A stretch of DNA of 64,000 nt, taken from Candidatus Gastranaerophilales bacterium. Lineage in GTDB: Bacteria > Cyanobacteriota > Vampirovibrionia > Gastranaerophilales > Gastranaerophilaceae. The stretch spans positions 1 to 64,000 of the forward strand of contig CAAFVD010000094.1 in assembly GCA_900766355.1 (NCBI GenBank), in the 5' to 3' direction. The position numbers and the translations under genes were made by a program. The stretch's first letter is position 1, and every line of letters starts with the position of its first letter. The notes below the pieces were generated by a model that worked only from the letters and a program-made list of their open reading frames with translations, ran no database searches and was not told the origin of the DNA. Shown piece by piece: positions 17,767 to 26,651 of this stretch.

Positions 17767-18235
17767 ATGAATTCTTTGTATCAGGTTTTACTTTTTTTCC
17801 AAAATCTTCAACTGTAGCTTTTGGAATACTATCAACCAATTCTCTTACTCGATTATTTGTTTCATTTAGCTTGTCGGCATGGATTGTTGCTTCATCTAAA
17901 AATTTCAAATTCCCGTCTTTTTTTCTGAAAGGTTGTGTAAATATTTTGTTTTTTAGTTTACCCATTTCTTGTCCGAATTTAGAATCTACAACTTCTGCAG
18001 CAAGAGCTTTGCGAAACTTAGTTTTTCTAATGATAATATCAACAGGATTGTCTACTTGACGTTCTACGTTTTGTCTTATTAATGATAAGAAATTGTATTT
18101 TTCAATACTTCTCATTTTTGCAGCTTGTTTTTTAATAATAGGTACTGCAGATGAATCAAGTTTAATTGCCATACCAAATTTAGGGCTATTATTTCTGTAA
18201 TTAGAATTGTTGATTGAATTGTTTATACCTAACAT
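17765..18235 (-). CDS. Lineage-type protein with N-terminal PKFGM element
   Basis: A 156-residue basic protein of unknown function. An Asn/Ser-rich lead (MLGINNSINNSNYRNN) is followed by SPKFGM at residues 17-22, then a helical, Lys/Arg-rich body. The N-terminal design (Asn-rich lead, then F-G) is like the F-x-G proteins of this window, although here the F and G are adjacent. AGAAAGG precedes the ATG. No membrane helix is seen. Confidence 0.7.
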   Translation of the reverse strand: MLGINNSINNSNYRNNSPKFGMAIKLDSSAVPIIKKQAAKMRSIEKYNFLSLIRQNVERQVDNPVDIIIRKTKFRKALAAEVVDSKFGQEMGKLKNKIFTQPFRKKDGNLKFLDEATIHADKLNETNNRVRELVDSIPKATVEDFGKKVKPDTKNS

Positions 18236-18346
18236 CTTAAATCCTTTCTTTTTAAACTCACGCTTATATTAACGTATGTGAAAATATTTTTTGTTAGTTA
18301 AATAATTTAGCTTAATAATTTGTAAAATAAAAATATTTTGTTAATT

Positions 18347-18375
18347 AAAAAAGGCGACAAAATACTTTGTCGCCT
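18347..18375 (-). terminator. Terminator after the minus-strand gene 18414-18845
   Basis: A 10-base perfect stem, AGGCGACAAA with TTTGTCGCCT (18352-18361 and 18366-18375), is followed on the minus strand by a T run. It lies 38 bases after the stop codon. Confidence 0.85.
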
Positions 18376-18413
18376 GATATAAATTTTATCTTGTCGGTGT
18401 TGTGGTTGTTGGA

Positions 18414-18845
18414 CTAAGAAGCAGCTTCGCCAATTTCTTCTGCCACTTCTGCACCTTTACCAAACATTCCTTTTACGGCATTAATACCAGCTTTACCCCA
18501 ATTTGTTAGAGTTTCACCAGCTTTGTCTAATTTCATTCCTGTTACAGCTTTGTCAACCCATTTAGTAATTGTACCAGCGCCATCTTTAGTTGCTGCATCA
18601 GCAAGCTTTTTAAAGCCACCTAGTTTATGACCAGCTACTAAGCCTCCAATTACAACTGCAGCTGCGGCAACAAGACCACCAATTACTTTTAATGCAGTAT
18701 GTTTCTTTTTAGGTTTTACAAAAGTATCTGCAGCTGGAGCTTGTTGTGACGGACCAGCTTGAGGTTTTTGTTGAGCTTGAGGTTTATTAAGAATATCTCT
18801 AGCTGAATCTAAAGATGAACCTCTGAATGAAACACCACTTACCAT
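18414..18845 (-). CDS. Membrane protein with N-terminal SFRG motif
   Basis: A 143-residue protein. FRG is at residues 7-9, followed by a Gln/Pro/Ala-rich linker (about 18-42), a Lys cluster, one Gly/Ala-rich hydrophobic helix (about 50-70, with GLVAAAAVVIGGLVAG), then a Gly/Lys/Thr-rich tail. The small-residue spacing of the helix looks like a glycine zipper. A strong ribosome site (GGAGGTG) precedes the ATG. Basic residues on the N side of the helix would leave the N terminus inside. Function unknown; the layout resembles the proteins at 23628 and 52123. Confidence 0.75.
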   Translation of the reverse strand: MVSGVSFRGSSLDSARDILNKPQAQQKPQAGPSQQAPAADTFVKPKKKHTALKVIGGLVAAAAVVIGGLVAGHKLGGFKKLADAATKDGAGTITKWVDKAVTGMKLDKAGETLTNWGKAGINAVKGMFGKGAEVAEEIGEAAS

Positions 18846-18983
18846 ATTACACCTCCAAGGGTTATTCTATAATCTACACATATATATAAACAACTGGACA
18901 ACATGATTTTTGCTATGTTTTAGCCAATTGTAAATTTTTTGTTACAAAATCATCTAAAAATATGTAGAAGAAAAAATGTAAAT

Positions 18984-20132
18984 ATGCGATTATTTAGAAG
19001 TATGGAAGATAATGTAGAAAACTTAGAAATACCTTTTCAAGAGGATATGGTAATATTACAAAAGGAAGATTTTTATCCTATATGGGATAGGTGTTCTTCA
19101 GTTTCTAATACTAATTTGCGTTGTAGAATGGTTGCTAATCTTGTAGTGGCATTAGCTGGACAAAAATTGTTATCACAACTTGAAATTGATGCAGATGTTT
19201 CTTCATCTCTACAAAATATTCCTTCTATTCTTTCTCGTTGGGATATTTCTGAGTTGTACGTTAATGGTTGTAAAATTTCTGTAAGGTATGCATTTGGTGA
19301 TTATAAATATTTTGTAGCAAAAAAACAAGAACGATATGGCTTGTTAGGTGATTTGCTGATGTTTATAAGACTTTCAGATGATTTATCAACTGCAAAATTG
19401 GAAGGGTTTTTGCCTGTCAAAAATATTAACAAAGCAAATTCTGATAGTGAAAATTATTATTTCCATACTTCTGAATTTAAACTGTTTGAAGATATCAAAA
19501 AGTATTTTGAAACAAAAAAAATACAAGAAGATATTGAATCGTTGAAAAAAGAAAGAATAAAAATTGTCCAATATTTAGAAGGCAATTTACAAGATAAAGT
19601 TGAGTTTTTCAAATTGCTAGGTGGGTCTGAGTATTTGAGAAAAGAAATGATAAAATTTGAAAATTCAGAAAAAATATATTCACAATTAGTAGAAAAAGAA
19701 GATGATATCAAACAAGAAATAGAAAAAGATATTACAAATATCTCAAAATTGGCTGATGCGTTTATGCAGTCAAGAGAAGTTATCATTGCTTCTTCAGATT
19801 CTGAAACTTTTAAACTTGAATGTGCAAGAGCAAATTTAGAAAAATTATTTAATTCTTCAAAAGAACCAGATATTGAAAGTATAAAAAATAAATCAACAGA
19901 AGAAGTTATGGATACTTTACTTTCCAATTCTCCAACAATGATTACAGGTGGTAGATTGCCTGCATCTGCAGTTTTAAGGGCTTTTAGATTGTTCGGCTCG
20001 TTAATTATGATAATTTTATTTGTTGGTGCAATATATTGTTCTATTAATTATCTTCAAAATGTCCATACAAATACTTATGACAAAATAAAACAAGAAGTCG
20101 TACAAACATTTAAGTTTTATAAAAATAAATAA
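18984..20132 (+). CDS. Hypothetical protein with C-terminal membrane helix
   Basis: A 382-residue protein I do not recognise with confidence. The N-terminal half (about 20-170) is alpha/beta, with ISELYVNGCKISVRYAFGDYKYF, loosely recalling cyanobacterial DUF1822 proteins. A Glu/Lys coiled coil follows (about 180-270), then one membrane helix near 338-362 and a short basic tail, so it is a C-terminally anchored protein. The frame is open from a TTG at 18939; I prefer ATG 18984 (AGAAGAAAA upstream), and ATG 19002 is also possible. No signal peptide. Confidence 0.65.
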   Translation: MRLFRSMEDNVENLEIPFQEDMVILQKEDFYPIWDRCSSVSNTNLRCRMVANLVVALAGQKLLSQLEIDADVSSSLQNIPSILSRWDISELYVNGCKISVRYAFGDYKYFVAKKQERYGLLGDLLMFIRLSDDLSTAKLEGFLPVKNINKANSDSENYYFHTSEFKLFEDIKKYFETKKIQEDIESLKKERIKIVQYLEGNLQDKVEFFKLLGGSEYLRKEMIKFENSEKIYSQLVEKEDDIKQEIEKDITNISKLADAFMQSREVIIASSDSETFKLECARANLEKLFNSSKEPDIESIKNKSTEEVMDTLLSNSPTMITGGRLPASAVLRAFRLFGSLIMIILFVGAIYCSINYLQNVHTNTYDKIKQEVVQTFKFYKNK

Positions 20133-20145
20133 TATAAAAACTGTG

Positions 20146-20184
20146 AAACTAAATGCTGTGTAGTTTTTACACTATTTAGTTTTG
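20146..20184 (+). terminator. AT-rich hairpin after the gene ending at 20132
   Basis: AAACTAAAT (20146-20154) and GTGTA (20158-20162) pair with TACAC (20168-20172) and ATTTAGTTT (20174-20182), with a small internal bulge and only a short T run. It is probably a weak terminator. The rest of the gap to 20364 shows no gene. Confidence 0.5.
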
Positions 20185-20364
20185 TAAAATTATTGTTATT
20201 ATTGACGTTCAGAGGATTGAAAAGTCTTAAATAATAAATTATAATAATAGTGTAAGGATACAAGACAACTATTTCAAACGTACTTGACCTGAAGAGTGTT
20301 ACACCCCACACCACTCTCTAATAAAAAAGGTATCAGCGTTACTTCACAAATAGCAGGTGAGATA

Positions 20365-21606
20365 ATGGATACCACATTTTCACGACCAAATGTCGAAAAA
20401 TTGTTATTGATAGGCGTTAGTTTAGCATTACTGTATGGGTTACTATGTTCTCGCAGTGTGTTTGTATTAGCCGAGAATGTACGGATTGTGAACGGAATAG
20501 CCGCCTCTCCGATAATGCATGGTATTAGGTTAGAACAGGCTATCAACTCAAGTATTGCAGAAGAAAATAGGTTAGAAGAATTCAATCAACAAATTTCACG
20601 TAAGTACAGGTATGGAACAATTTGTACAGTAACAAACGGTTTAAAGCATATAAGAATGACAAAATATTACCAAGGTCGTCCTGTGCGATTAAATGTAATA
20701 GAAACAGATTTAAGTATTAATCCTGAGTTAAATATTGCACCGATTACTGCATCTGACAAGCTTCAACGAAAGGCGTCCATTACAAGTATGGCACAAAAAA
20801 GTAATTCTATTGTCGCAGTAAACGGTGCTTTTTTTAAGCCTCAGACAGGTTGTCCTTTAGGAACTTTGATGATTAATGGAAAGATGTATACAGGCCCTAT
20901 TCATAATAGAGTAGCAATGGGATTTTTTGAAAATGGTTATGAAATGGGACGTGTTGAACTTGATGCTTGTGTAAAAAAAGGATTGGATTCAATTAAAGTT
21001 GATAATATAAATCAACCACGAACTCTTTCAGTAAATGTAATAGTTTATACACCAGATTGGGGAAGTTATGCTCCAATATCTCCTAAATATGGAACACAGG
21101 TTTTGGTGTCAGATAATAGGGTTGTGTCAGTATCTCCAGCAAGAGCTCAAATCCCAGAAAATGGGTATGTGTTGGTTGGGCCAGCAAGTAAATTGGGCAA
21201 ATTAAAAAGAGGAGATAAAGTAACTTTAGATATAAAAACTTCACCTGAGTGGAAAAATGTTAAACATATAGTTAGCGGAGGTCCTTATTTAGTAAAAGAT
21301 GGTGAAATCTTCGTAGATATGACGGCTCAAAAATTAAATTGTATCGGTGGTAGAAACCCAAGAACAGCCATTGGTTATACAAAAGATAATCATGTAATTA
21401 TTGTTACTGCAGATGGTAGAGAAGGTTCTTCTATTGGGCTTACATTGAATGAATTGGCAAGATTTATGCAAAGTTTGGGTTGTGTTAATGCAATGAATCT
21501 TGATGGCGGTGGTTCAACTGTTATGTATGTAAACGGAAGAATTGTAAATAAACCTCCAGTAAAGGGTGGAATAGCACTATCTAATGTAATTGGGATATAT
21601 CGTTAA
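20365..21606 (+). CDS. Phosphodiester glycosidase family exoprotein
   Basis: A 413-residue protein with a short cytoplasmic N terminus, one membrane helix or uncleaved signal (about 12-34), a helical linker and a C-terminal domain (about 150-410) of the NAGPA / phosphodiester-alpha-GlcNAcase type. Motifs are IVAVNGAFF, GTLMINGK, SGGPYLVKDG, NPRTAIGY, VTADGREG and the hallmark MNLDGGGSTVMYVNG. Bacterial members act outside the inner membrane, probably on envelope glycans; the substrate is unknown. AGGTGA just before ATG 20365 decides the start over an upstream in-frame codon at 20296. Confidence 0.85.
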   Translation: MDTTFSRPNVEKLLLIGVSLALLYGLLCSRSVFVLAENVRIVNGIAASPIMHGIRLEQAINSSIAEENRLEEFNQQISRKYRYGTICTVTNGLKHIRMTKYYQGRPVRLNVIETDLSINPELNIAPITASDKLQRKASITSMAQKSNSIVAVNGAFFKPQTGCPLGTLMINGKMYTGPIHNRVAMGFFENGYEMGRVELDACVKKGLDSIKVDNINQPRTLSVNVIVYTPDWGSYAPISPKYGTQVLVSDNRVVSVSPARAQIPENGYVLVGPASKLGKLKRGDKVTLDIKTSPEWKNVKHIVSGGPYLVKDGEIFVDMTAQKLNCIGGRNPRTAIGYTKDNHVIIVTADGREGSSIGLTLNELARFMQSLGCVNAMNLDGGGSTVMYVNGRIVNKPPVKGGIALSNVIGIYR

Positions 21607-21739
21607 TTACTTTTTTAAATTAATATTACGGTGATTGATATTTTACTGTAACAAAAAATAAATTTTTGTTACAGTAGAAAACTTTTAATTCCTATAAAAT
21701 CATATTTGAATTATCATTATGAAGGAAAGGGAACTTTAT

Positions 21740-22378
21740 ATGAAATTAGGAATTTTAGAAAAGATTTTACCACCAGATAACAAGATATTCTTTGATATTT
21801 TTGTTGATGCAGCTACAAATTGTAAAAAAAGTGCAATATTGTACAACGAAGCTTTAACAAATGGTATTGACGAAGATATGTTAATGCAAGTAAAAATCTT
21901 AAAACGTAAAGGTAGTGATTTGGAAAGAGAAAGTATTGCTCTTTTGAACAGTACATTTATCACACCGATTGATAGAGAAGATATCCAGTTGTTGGCTTCT
22001 ATGCTTAGAAAAATCAACAAAAAGATTTGTCAGGCTTCATTGAATTTTTATGCTTATAATATTGATAAACCTACAGAGGAAATGTATCAACAAGGCAAAA
22101 TTATAATGAAGGCAACTTCAGAAATGGCTCATACAGTTAGTTTGTTAAAGAAATTACATAAAACAAAAGATATTACAAACTCTAGAGCTATGATGAAAGA
22201 GATTGAAACAGTTGGTGACGATATACTTTTAAGAGCAACAACAGAATTGTTCTCAGGAAAATATGATCCAGTCACAATTATTAAGTTTAGAGATATTTAT
22301 AAGGACTTGGAGAATGCGTTAGACAGATGTCATTCCGTAGCGGATGAAGTTCTCAATATCGCTCTCAAGAATAGTTAG
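21740..22378 (+). CDS. PhoU-like (DUF47) phosphate transport regulator
   Basis: A 212-residue all-helical protein of the DUF47/PhoU group that pairs with Pit transporters and is thought to modulate their activity. Acidic metal-binding-type stretches are present (EIETVGDDILLRATTELF and FRDIYKDLENALDRCHSVADEV). AAGGAAAGGG fits ATG 21740; an in-frame ATG at 21719 has no ribosome site. The pit gene starts 3 bases after its stop, the usual arrangement. Confidence 0.88.
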   Translation: MKLGILEKILPPDNKIFFDIFVDAATNCKKSAILYNEALTNGIDEDMLMQVKILKRKGSDLERESIALLNSTFITPIDREDIQLLASMLRKINKKICQASLNFYAYNIDKPTEEMYQQGKIIMKATSEMAHTVSLLKKLHKTKDITNSRAMMKEIETVGDDILLRATTELFSGKYDPVTIIKFRDIYKDLENALDRCHSVADEVLNIALKNS

Positions 22379-22381
22379 GTT

Positions 22382-23476
22382 ATGACAGTTACAATTATAT
22401 GTTTAATTATTTTAATAGGAGTTGCGTTAGTATTTGAATTTATTAACGGGTTCCATGATTCAGCCAATGCCATTTCCATGGCAATTTCTACAAAAGCACT
22501 TAGCCCCCGATATGCAGTTTTATATGCTGCAATTTTTGACTGCGCAGGTGCTTTATGTGGTACTCACGTAGCGAAAACGATTGGTGTCGGTATGGTTGCC
22601 CATGATGCGATTACACAGTTAGTTATTCTTTGTGCGTTATTGGGTGCAATTATTTGGGGGCTAATAACTTGGAGGTTTGGAATTCCTTCGAGTTCTTCTC
22701 ATGCCTTGATTGGTGGACTTTTGGGTGCATCAATTATGCACGCATATTTATTATTAGATAAAAGATATGACTTGATATTAAGATTACCTCAGTTCCATTT
22801 TGAACACCCTGCACTAGATGTTGTAAACGAGCATAATGTTCTGGACTTGGTGATAATACCAATGGTTACATCGCCAATATTCGGATTTTGTGTAGGTATT
22901 GTTGTAATAAGTATTCTTTTAATAATATTCGGTAGATTAAAACCTGAATTATTAAACAGAACTTTTAGAAAATTGCAGCTTGTATCTTGTGGTTTCTTAG
23001 CATTCAGTCATGGTTCAAATGATGCTCAAAAAACAATGGGTATTATAACCTTGTCTTTGATAACATTTGGGTTCTTGAGAGGTGATACAAACTTTGAGAT
23101 TCCTTTGTGGGTAATCCTTATTTGTGCGTTTGCTTTATCCTGTGGTACTATGACCGGTGGGTGGAGAATTATCAAGACAATGAGTTCAAAGATTGTTAAG
23201 ATGAAACCAATGCATGGGTTTGCAGTAGAAATGTCAGCATCAGGTATTATCTTGACTGCATCACATTTTGGTATTCCTGTTAGTACAACACATATTATAT
23301 CAACTGCGATTATGGGGGTAGGAAGTGTTGTAAAAGCAAGTGCCGTAAAATGGGGTATTGTTAAAAGTATCATTACCGCTTGGGTATTAACAATTCCAAT
23401 TTGTATGATTATGTCAGCAGGAATTTATTATATTTTAGTAAAGACTCCTCTTGCTGCATTCGGACAATATAGTTAG
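22382..23476 (+). CDS. pit: PiT-family low-affinity inorganic phosphate transporter
   Basis: A 364-residue integral membrane symporter that takes up phosphate with protons or sodium. The duplicated PiT signature is clear: GFHDSANAISMAISTKALSP near the N terminus and SHGSNDAQKTMGIITL in the second half, with SSSHALIGGLLG and STTHIISTAIMGVG as the repeated GG/SH loops. Nine to ten hydrophobic helices are visible. It forms a two-gene unit with the DUF47 gene. A terminator follows. Confidence 0.95.
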   Translation: MTVTIICLIILIGVALVFEFINGFHDSANAISMAISTKALSPRYAVLYAAIFDCAGALCGTHVAKTIGVGMVAHDAITQLVILCALLGAIIWGLITWRFGIPSSSSHALIGGLLGASIMHAYLLLDKRYDLILRLPQFHFEHPALDVVNEHNVLDLVIIPMVTSPIFGFCVGIVVISILLIIFGRLKPELLNRTFRKLQLVSCGFLAFSHGSNDAQKTMGIITLSLITFGFLRGDTNFEIPLWVILICAFALSCGTMTGGWRIIKTMSSKIVKMKPMHGFAVEMSASGIILTASHFGIPVSTTHIISTAIMGVGSVVKASAVKWGIVKSIITAWVLTIPICMIMSAGIYYILVKTPLAAFGQYS

Positions 23477-23500
23477 GATAAATAAAAATAAAATAAGTAA

Positions 23501-23532
23501 AAACGAGTTAGTTATTTAATTAACTCGTTTTT
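23501..23532 (+). terminator. Terminator after pit
   Basis: AAACGAGTTA (23501-23510) pairs with TAACTCGTTT (23521-23530), followed by further T bases. It lies 25 bases after the stop. Confidence 0.85.
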
Positions 23533-23627
23533 GTTATTTTTTGTTAAGAAAAATTTATAAAATAGCAAAATTTTTGAATTTCTTGCTTTTTACAGAATGT
23601 AATTCCTCAAAAGAAAGGTCGTATTTT

Positions 23628-23990
23628 ATGTCAACAACTATTCATTCTGCTCAGTATCAAAACCCCGTTAATAACAGTAAAAAATCAAAAGTTAAAAAAG
23701 CTTTAAAATATGCGGCTATTGCTACTGTTGCAACTGCTGCAACTGCAGTAGGTATTGCATATGGTGTAAAGTCAGGAAAATTGGAAAAGCTAACTAAATT
23801 AGCTGAAGACAAAAACAAGTTAAAATCCTTTGTTGGTAAAGGTGCGAAAGCTTTGAGCAAGGCAGGTAATTATATTCATGGTAAAGCAGAAGCAGTTGTA
23901 TCAAGCATAGTAACTAAGCGTACAGGTGTTTATCAATATGATCAATCAATGTTTAAACAATTATTTCAAAGCTTTTTTAAAGCAAAATAA
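23628..23990 (+). CDS. Small single-helix membrane protein
   Basis: A 120-residue protein: a Ser/Gln/Asn lead, a Lys cluster (KKSKVKKALK), one Ala/Thr-rich hydrophobic helix (about 28-45), then a Lys/Gly-rich helical tail. The layout matches the protein at 18414-18845 (Lys cluster, small-residue helix, GKGAKAL-like tail), but F-x-G is absent. AAGAAAGG fits ATG 23628. An upstream in-frame start at 23541 is rejected because it would include the conserved leader element TTTATAAAATAGCAAAA at about 23554. Function unknown. Confidence 0.7.
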   Translation: MSTTIHSAQYQNPVNNSKKSKVKKALKYAAIATVATAATAVGIAYGVKSGKLEKLTKLAEDKNKLKSFVGKGAKALSKAGNYIHGKAEAVVSSIVTKRTGVYQYDQSMFKQLFQSFFKAK

Positions 23991-24013
23991 ATAAGTTTAA
24001 TAAGTTTATAAAA

Positions 24014-24048
24014 AAAATAACCACATATTTTATATGTGGTTATTTTTT
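24014..24048. terminator. Bidirectional terminator between small gene and minE
   Basis: A stem of about 12 bases, AATAACCACATA with its complement around a short loop, lies between A-rich and T-rich flanks at 24014-24048. It serves the plus gene ending at 23990 and the min operon ending at 24067. Confidence 0.88.
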
Positions 24049-24066
24049 GTTTTTTATTAATTATTT

Positions 24067-24570
24067 TTATTCTTCTGAATCTTCTTCTGTTTTTTGTTCT
24101 TCTTGTGATTCATCATTTTCATCATTATTAGTTTCAGATTGAGGTTCTTCATTGTTTTCAGAATCCTCTGCGATTTCTGAATCATCATTTTCTTCTTCAG
24201 AGTCTTCGTCTATTTCTTCATCAGATTCTTGAACTTTAGCTTCATCTTCAAGTTTTAGAATAGCTTGAATTTCTTCTTCATCTTTAGCTCTTATTACAGG
24301 AATAGAAAGCATCAATGCCATTTGCTCGTCCTCTTGTTCAAAGTTTAAATCAAGAAGTTCTCTGTCTAATTCTAAATACTTAGATAACAAGTCAATTAGT
24401 TCGTGACGCATTCTGTCCATAATAGCTGGAGAAAGGTTTGTTCTATCCTGCATCAAAACAAGTTTCAAACGGTTACAAGCAACATTTTTAGAAGCTTCAC
24501 CTTCTGCAGTTTCTGTTTGATGAAAGAAACTTAAAACCTTATTGTATAAGTTTGCAAAAAGATCTTTCAT
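24067..24570 (-). CDS. minE: Cell division topological specificity factor MinE with long acidic tail
   Basis: MinE displaces MinC and stimulates MinD ATPase to place the division site. Residues 1-95 match MinE: a short amphipathic N terminus, then ACNRLKLVLMQDRTNLSP with the anti-MinCD helix, and a beta-rich dimer domain (LLDLNFEQEDEQMALMLSIPVIRA). From about residue 97 to 167 it continues with an almost pure Glu/Asp/Ser/Asn tail absent from the usual 85-100 residue MinE. It starts 1 base after minD, behind AAAGGAAAGGTG. The tail is in frame and the operon context is intact, so I see it as real, not an assembly artefact. Confidence 0.9.
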   Translation of the reverse strand: MKDLFANLYNKVLSFFHQTETAEGEASKNVACNRLKLVLMQDRTNLSPAIMDRMRHELIDLLSKYLELDRELLDLNFEQEDEQMALMLSIPVIRAKDEEEIQAILKLEDEAKVQESDEEIDEDSEEENDDSEIAEDSENNEEPQSETNNDENDESQEEQKTEEDSEE

Positions 24571-24571
24571 T

Positions 24572-25384
24572 CTACACCTTTCCTTTCAAATTAGAGAAGA
24601 AGTTTTTAACTTTTTCCATAAATCCTTTCGGTTCTCTTAGGTCTAAAAATGGAACATCTTCGCCCATTATACGTTTTGCTACATTTCTATATGCTTTGCC
24701 AGCCATAGAATCTTCATCGTTTACAATAGGTTCACCCTTGTTTGTAGAAGTGATGATTCCAGTATCTTCAGGAATAACCCCGATTAACTCGCAAGATAGT
24801 ATTTCTACAACGTCTTCAACACTCATCATGTCGTTTGTATCTATTAAGTTTGGTCGAACTCTATTTAAAAGAAGTTTGTAACTTTCGATTTCTTCTCGAG
24901 CTTCTAATAGTCCAATGATTCTATCAGCATCTCTAACTGCAGACATTTCAGGAGTTGTAACAACGATTGCTTCAGAAGCACCTGCTACAGCATTTTGGAA
25001 ACCTTGTTCAATACCTGCAGGACAATCTACAAGGATAAAATCGTATTTCTTTTTCAACTGTTCACAGATATCTTTTAATTGTTCTTGTGATACAGAAGTT
25101 TTATCTCTTGTTTGTGCAGCAGCTAAAAGAGCAAGATTTGGATTCTTTTTATCTTTAACTAATGCTTGTTTTAATTTGCAACGCTCTTCAACAACATCAA
25201 CTATTGTATAAACAATTCTATTTTCCAAACCAAGTAACAAATCAAGGTTTCTAAGTCCTATATCTGTGTCAATTAATACAACTTTGTTTCCAGCTTTTGC
25301 TAGTGCAGTACCAATATTGGCACTTGTTGTAGTTTTACCTACCCCACCTTTACCAGATGTTATAACTATTACACGACCAGTCAT
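24572..25384 (-). CDS. minD: Septum site-determining ATPase MinD
   Basis: A 270-residue membrane-cycling ATPase that recruits MinC. The deviant Walker A GKGGVGKTT is at residues 11-19. DTDIGLRNLDLLLG and DCPAG follow, and the C-terminal amphipathic membrane-targeting helix is MEKVKNFFSNLKGKV. Length is typical. Its start overlaps the minC stop by one base and minE follows after one base, so the three are translated as a coupled unit. Confidence 0.97.
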   Translation of the reverse strand: MTGRVIVITSGKGGVGKTTTSANIGTALAKAGNKVVLIDTDIGLRNLDLLLGLENRIVYTIVDVVEERCKLKQALVKDKKNPNLALLAAAQTRDKTSVSQEQLKDICEQLKKKYDFILVDCPAGIEQGFQNAVAGASEAIVVTTPEMSAVRDADRIIGLLEAREEIESYKLLLNRVRPNLIDTNDMMSVEDVVEILSCELIGVIPEDTGIITSTNKGEPIVNDEDSMAGKAYRNVAKRIMGEDVPFLDLREPKGFMEKVKNFFSNLKGKV

Positions 25385-26433
25385 TAATCTTCTCTCCTTA
25401 ATGTTTTATAAACTACTATTTGTTTATTATTTATTCTTGCTTCTTCAGGTGTAAATTCATTTGTTCTTTGGATATAAGGAACATTAACAGTATCATTTCT
25501 TCTTGAATACAAACCTGCTATTCTTAATTGAATAGGATTAAGTTTTAATGCCCTTACTTTTGCATTTACATTACCGTCTGAACCAGCATGTGCAATACCT
25601 CCTAAGATACCCCAAACTGTTATATCTCCCTTTGCGATTACTTCACTTCCAGGGTGTGTATCACCTACAATAAAAATATTTCCTTCATAAGTAACTGTTT
25701 GTCCTGAACGTAGAGTTTGAGTTAAATACAAAGTTGGTAATTCTGCGGTGTTTTCTGTATTTTCTTCATAATCGTCCATAATACCTTCGGTATCTAATAA
25801 TACATATTTACCTTCAGAACTTCTTTCTTTTGTTTCTGTAACTTCAAAGTCATTATCAGGATTTTTCGGTTCAACAAGTTCAATATTAGTTTTCACAAAT
25901 TCTTCTTTTTGAGTTTCTTGTTGAACTCCCAAAACTCTGTCTAGTGCGGCCTGAACTTCGGGATTAGTTAATATTTTAGATTCATCTAATTCTGTTTTTT
26001 CAGGAATCTCTGTAACTATATTTAGTGATTCTGAATTATTTTTGTTATCTTCATCATTGTTTTCAAGCTCTGTATTTTCTGTTGACGTAAATGTTTCATT
26101 CAAATCATCTATATGCTCAGATATTGAATCTTGAAAAGGTAATTCAACATCAATAGCTTTATTTGAATTAATAGCAATCCCCAAACTAACTGCTGAAGCT
26201 TCTGTCATTTCAGATTTAGTTGAGATAGAACTAATTGTAGAATCAATTGATTCAATCAAAGCTTTGATACTTAACAATTGTGATTGTTTAAGATCTAAAT
26301 CTCCCAAATTTAAACTAATTTTTTTCCCCTTAGTTTCGCTTGATTCAAGCAAAGAACTTAATTCTGTCGCAAGTTGTGCAGTATTTTTTGTTGCACTCAA
26401 ATCAATAACGAAATCGTTTTCATAAATTCCCAT
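25384..26433 (-). CDS. minC: Septum site-determining protein MinC with expanded acidic linker
   Basis: MinC inhibits FtsZ assembly at the poles. The C-terminal beta-helix domain (about 240-345) is clear: LRSGQTVTYEGNIFIVGDTH, VIAKGDITVWGILGGIAHAG and ALKLNPIQLRIAG. The N-terminal FtsZ-binding domain is recognisable but diverged. Between them lies a Glu/Asn/Thr-rich linker of more than 100 residues, making the protein about 349 residues against 220-270 in common homologues. ATG 26433 has GGGAAG upstream; an in-frame codon at 26460 has no ribosome site. Confidence 0.93.
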   Translation of the reverse strand: MGIYENDFVIDLSATKNTAQLATELSSLLESSETKGKKISLNLGDLDLKQSQLLSIKALIESIDSTISSISTKSEMTEASAVSLGIAINSNKAIDVELPFQDSISEHIDDLNETFTSTENTELENNDEDNKNNSESLNIVTEIPEKTELDESKILTNPEVQAALDRVLGVQQETQKEEFVKTNIELVEPKNPDNDFEVTETKERSSEGKYVLLDTEGIMDDYEENTENTAELPTLYLTQTLRSGQTVTYEGNIFIVGDTHPGSEVIAKGDITVWGILGGIAHAGSDGNVNAKVRALKLNPIQLRIAGLYSRRNDTVNVPYIQRTNEFTPEEARINNKQIVVYKTLRRED

Positions 26434-26600
26434 AATACTTCCCACATTAACTATGTACAATAAAAAGGATATCCTAAATATAACCTCTATTCAATGGAAT
26501 GTATATTAATGTAAAACATTGATTTAAGGATTTTATCTAACTAATGATTGACATGTATAATTATGAATGATAACGAAGTAATTTACTAAAATTTTAACAA

Positions 26601-26632
26601 AAAAAGGACTCAATTTTTATTGAGTCCTTTTC
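26601..26632. terminator. Terminator after the GH57 gene
   Basis: A 12-base perfect stem, AAAGGACTCAAT with ATTGAGTCCTTT (26603-26614 and 26619-26630), is flanked by A and T runs. It is 20 bases after the minus-strand stop. Confidence 0.88.
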
Positions 26633-26651
26633 CTTTTTATATTAATTGAGA

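Noticed and set aside
17751..18059. 102-residue plus-strand frame
   Set aside because: Antisense to the gene at 17765-18235, which has a ribosome site and a normal N terminus; it would also begin inside a terminator.
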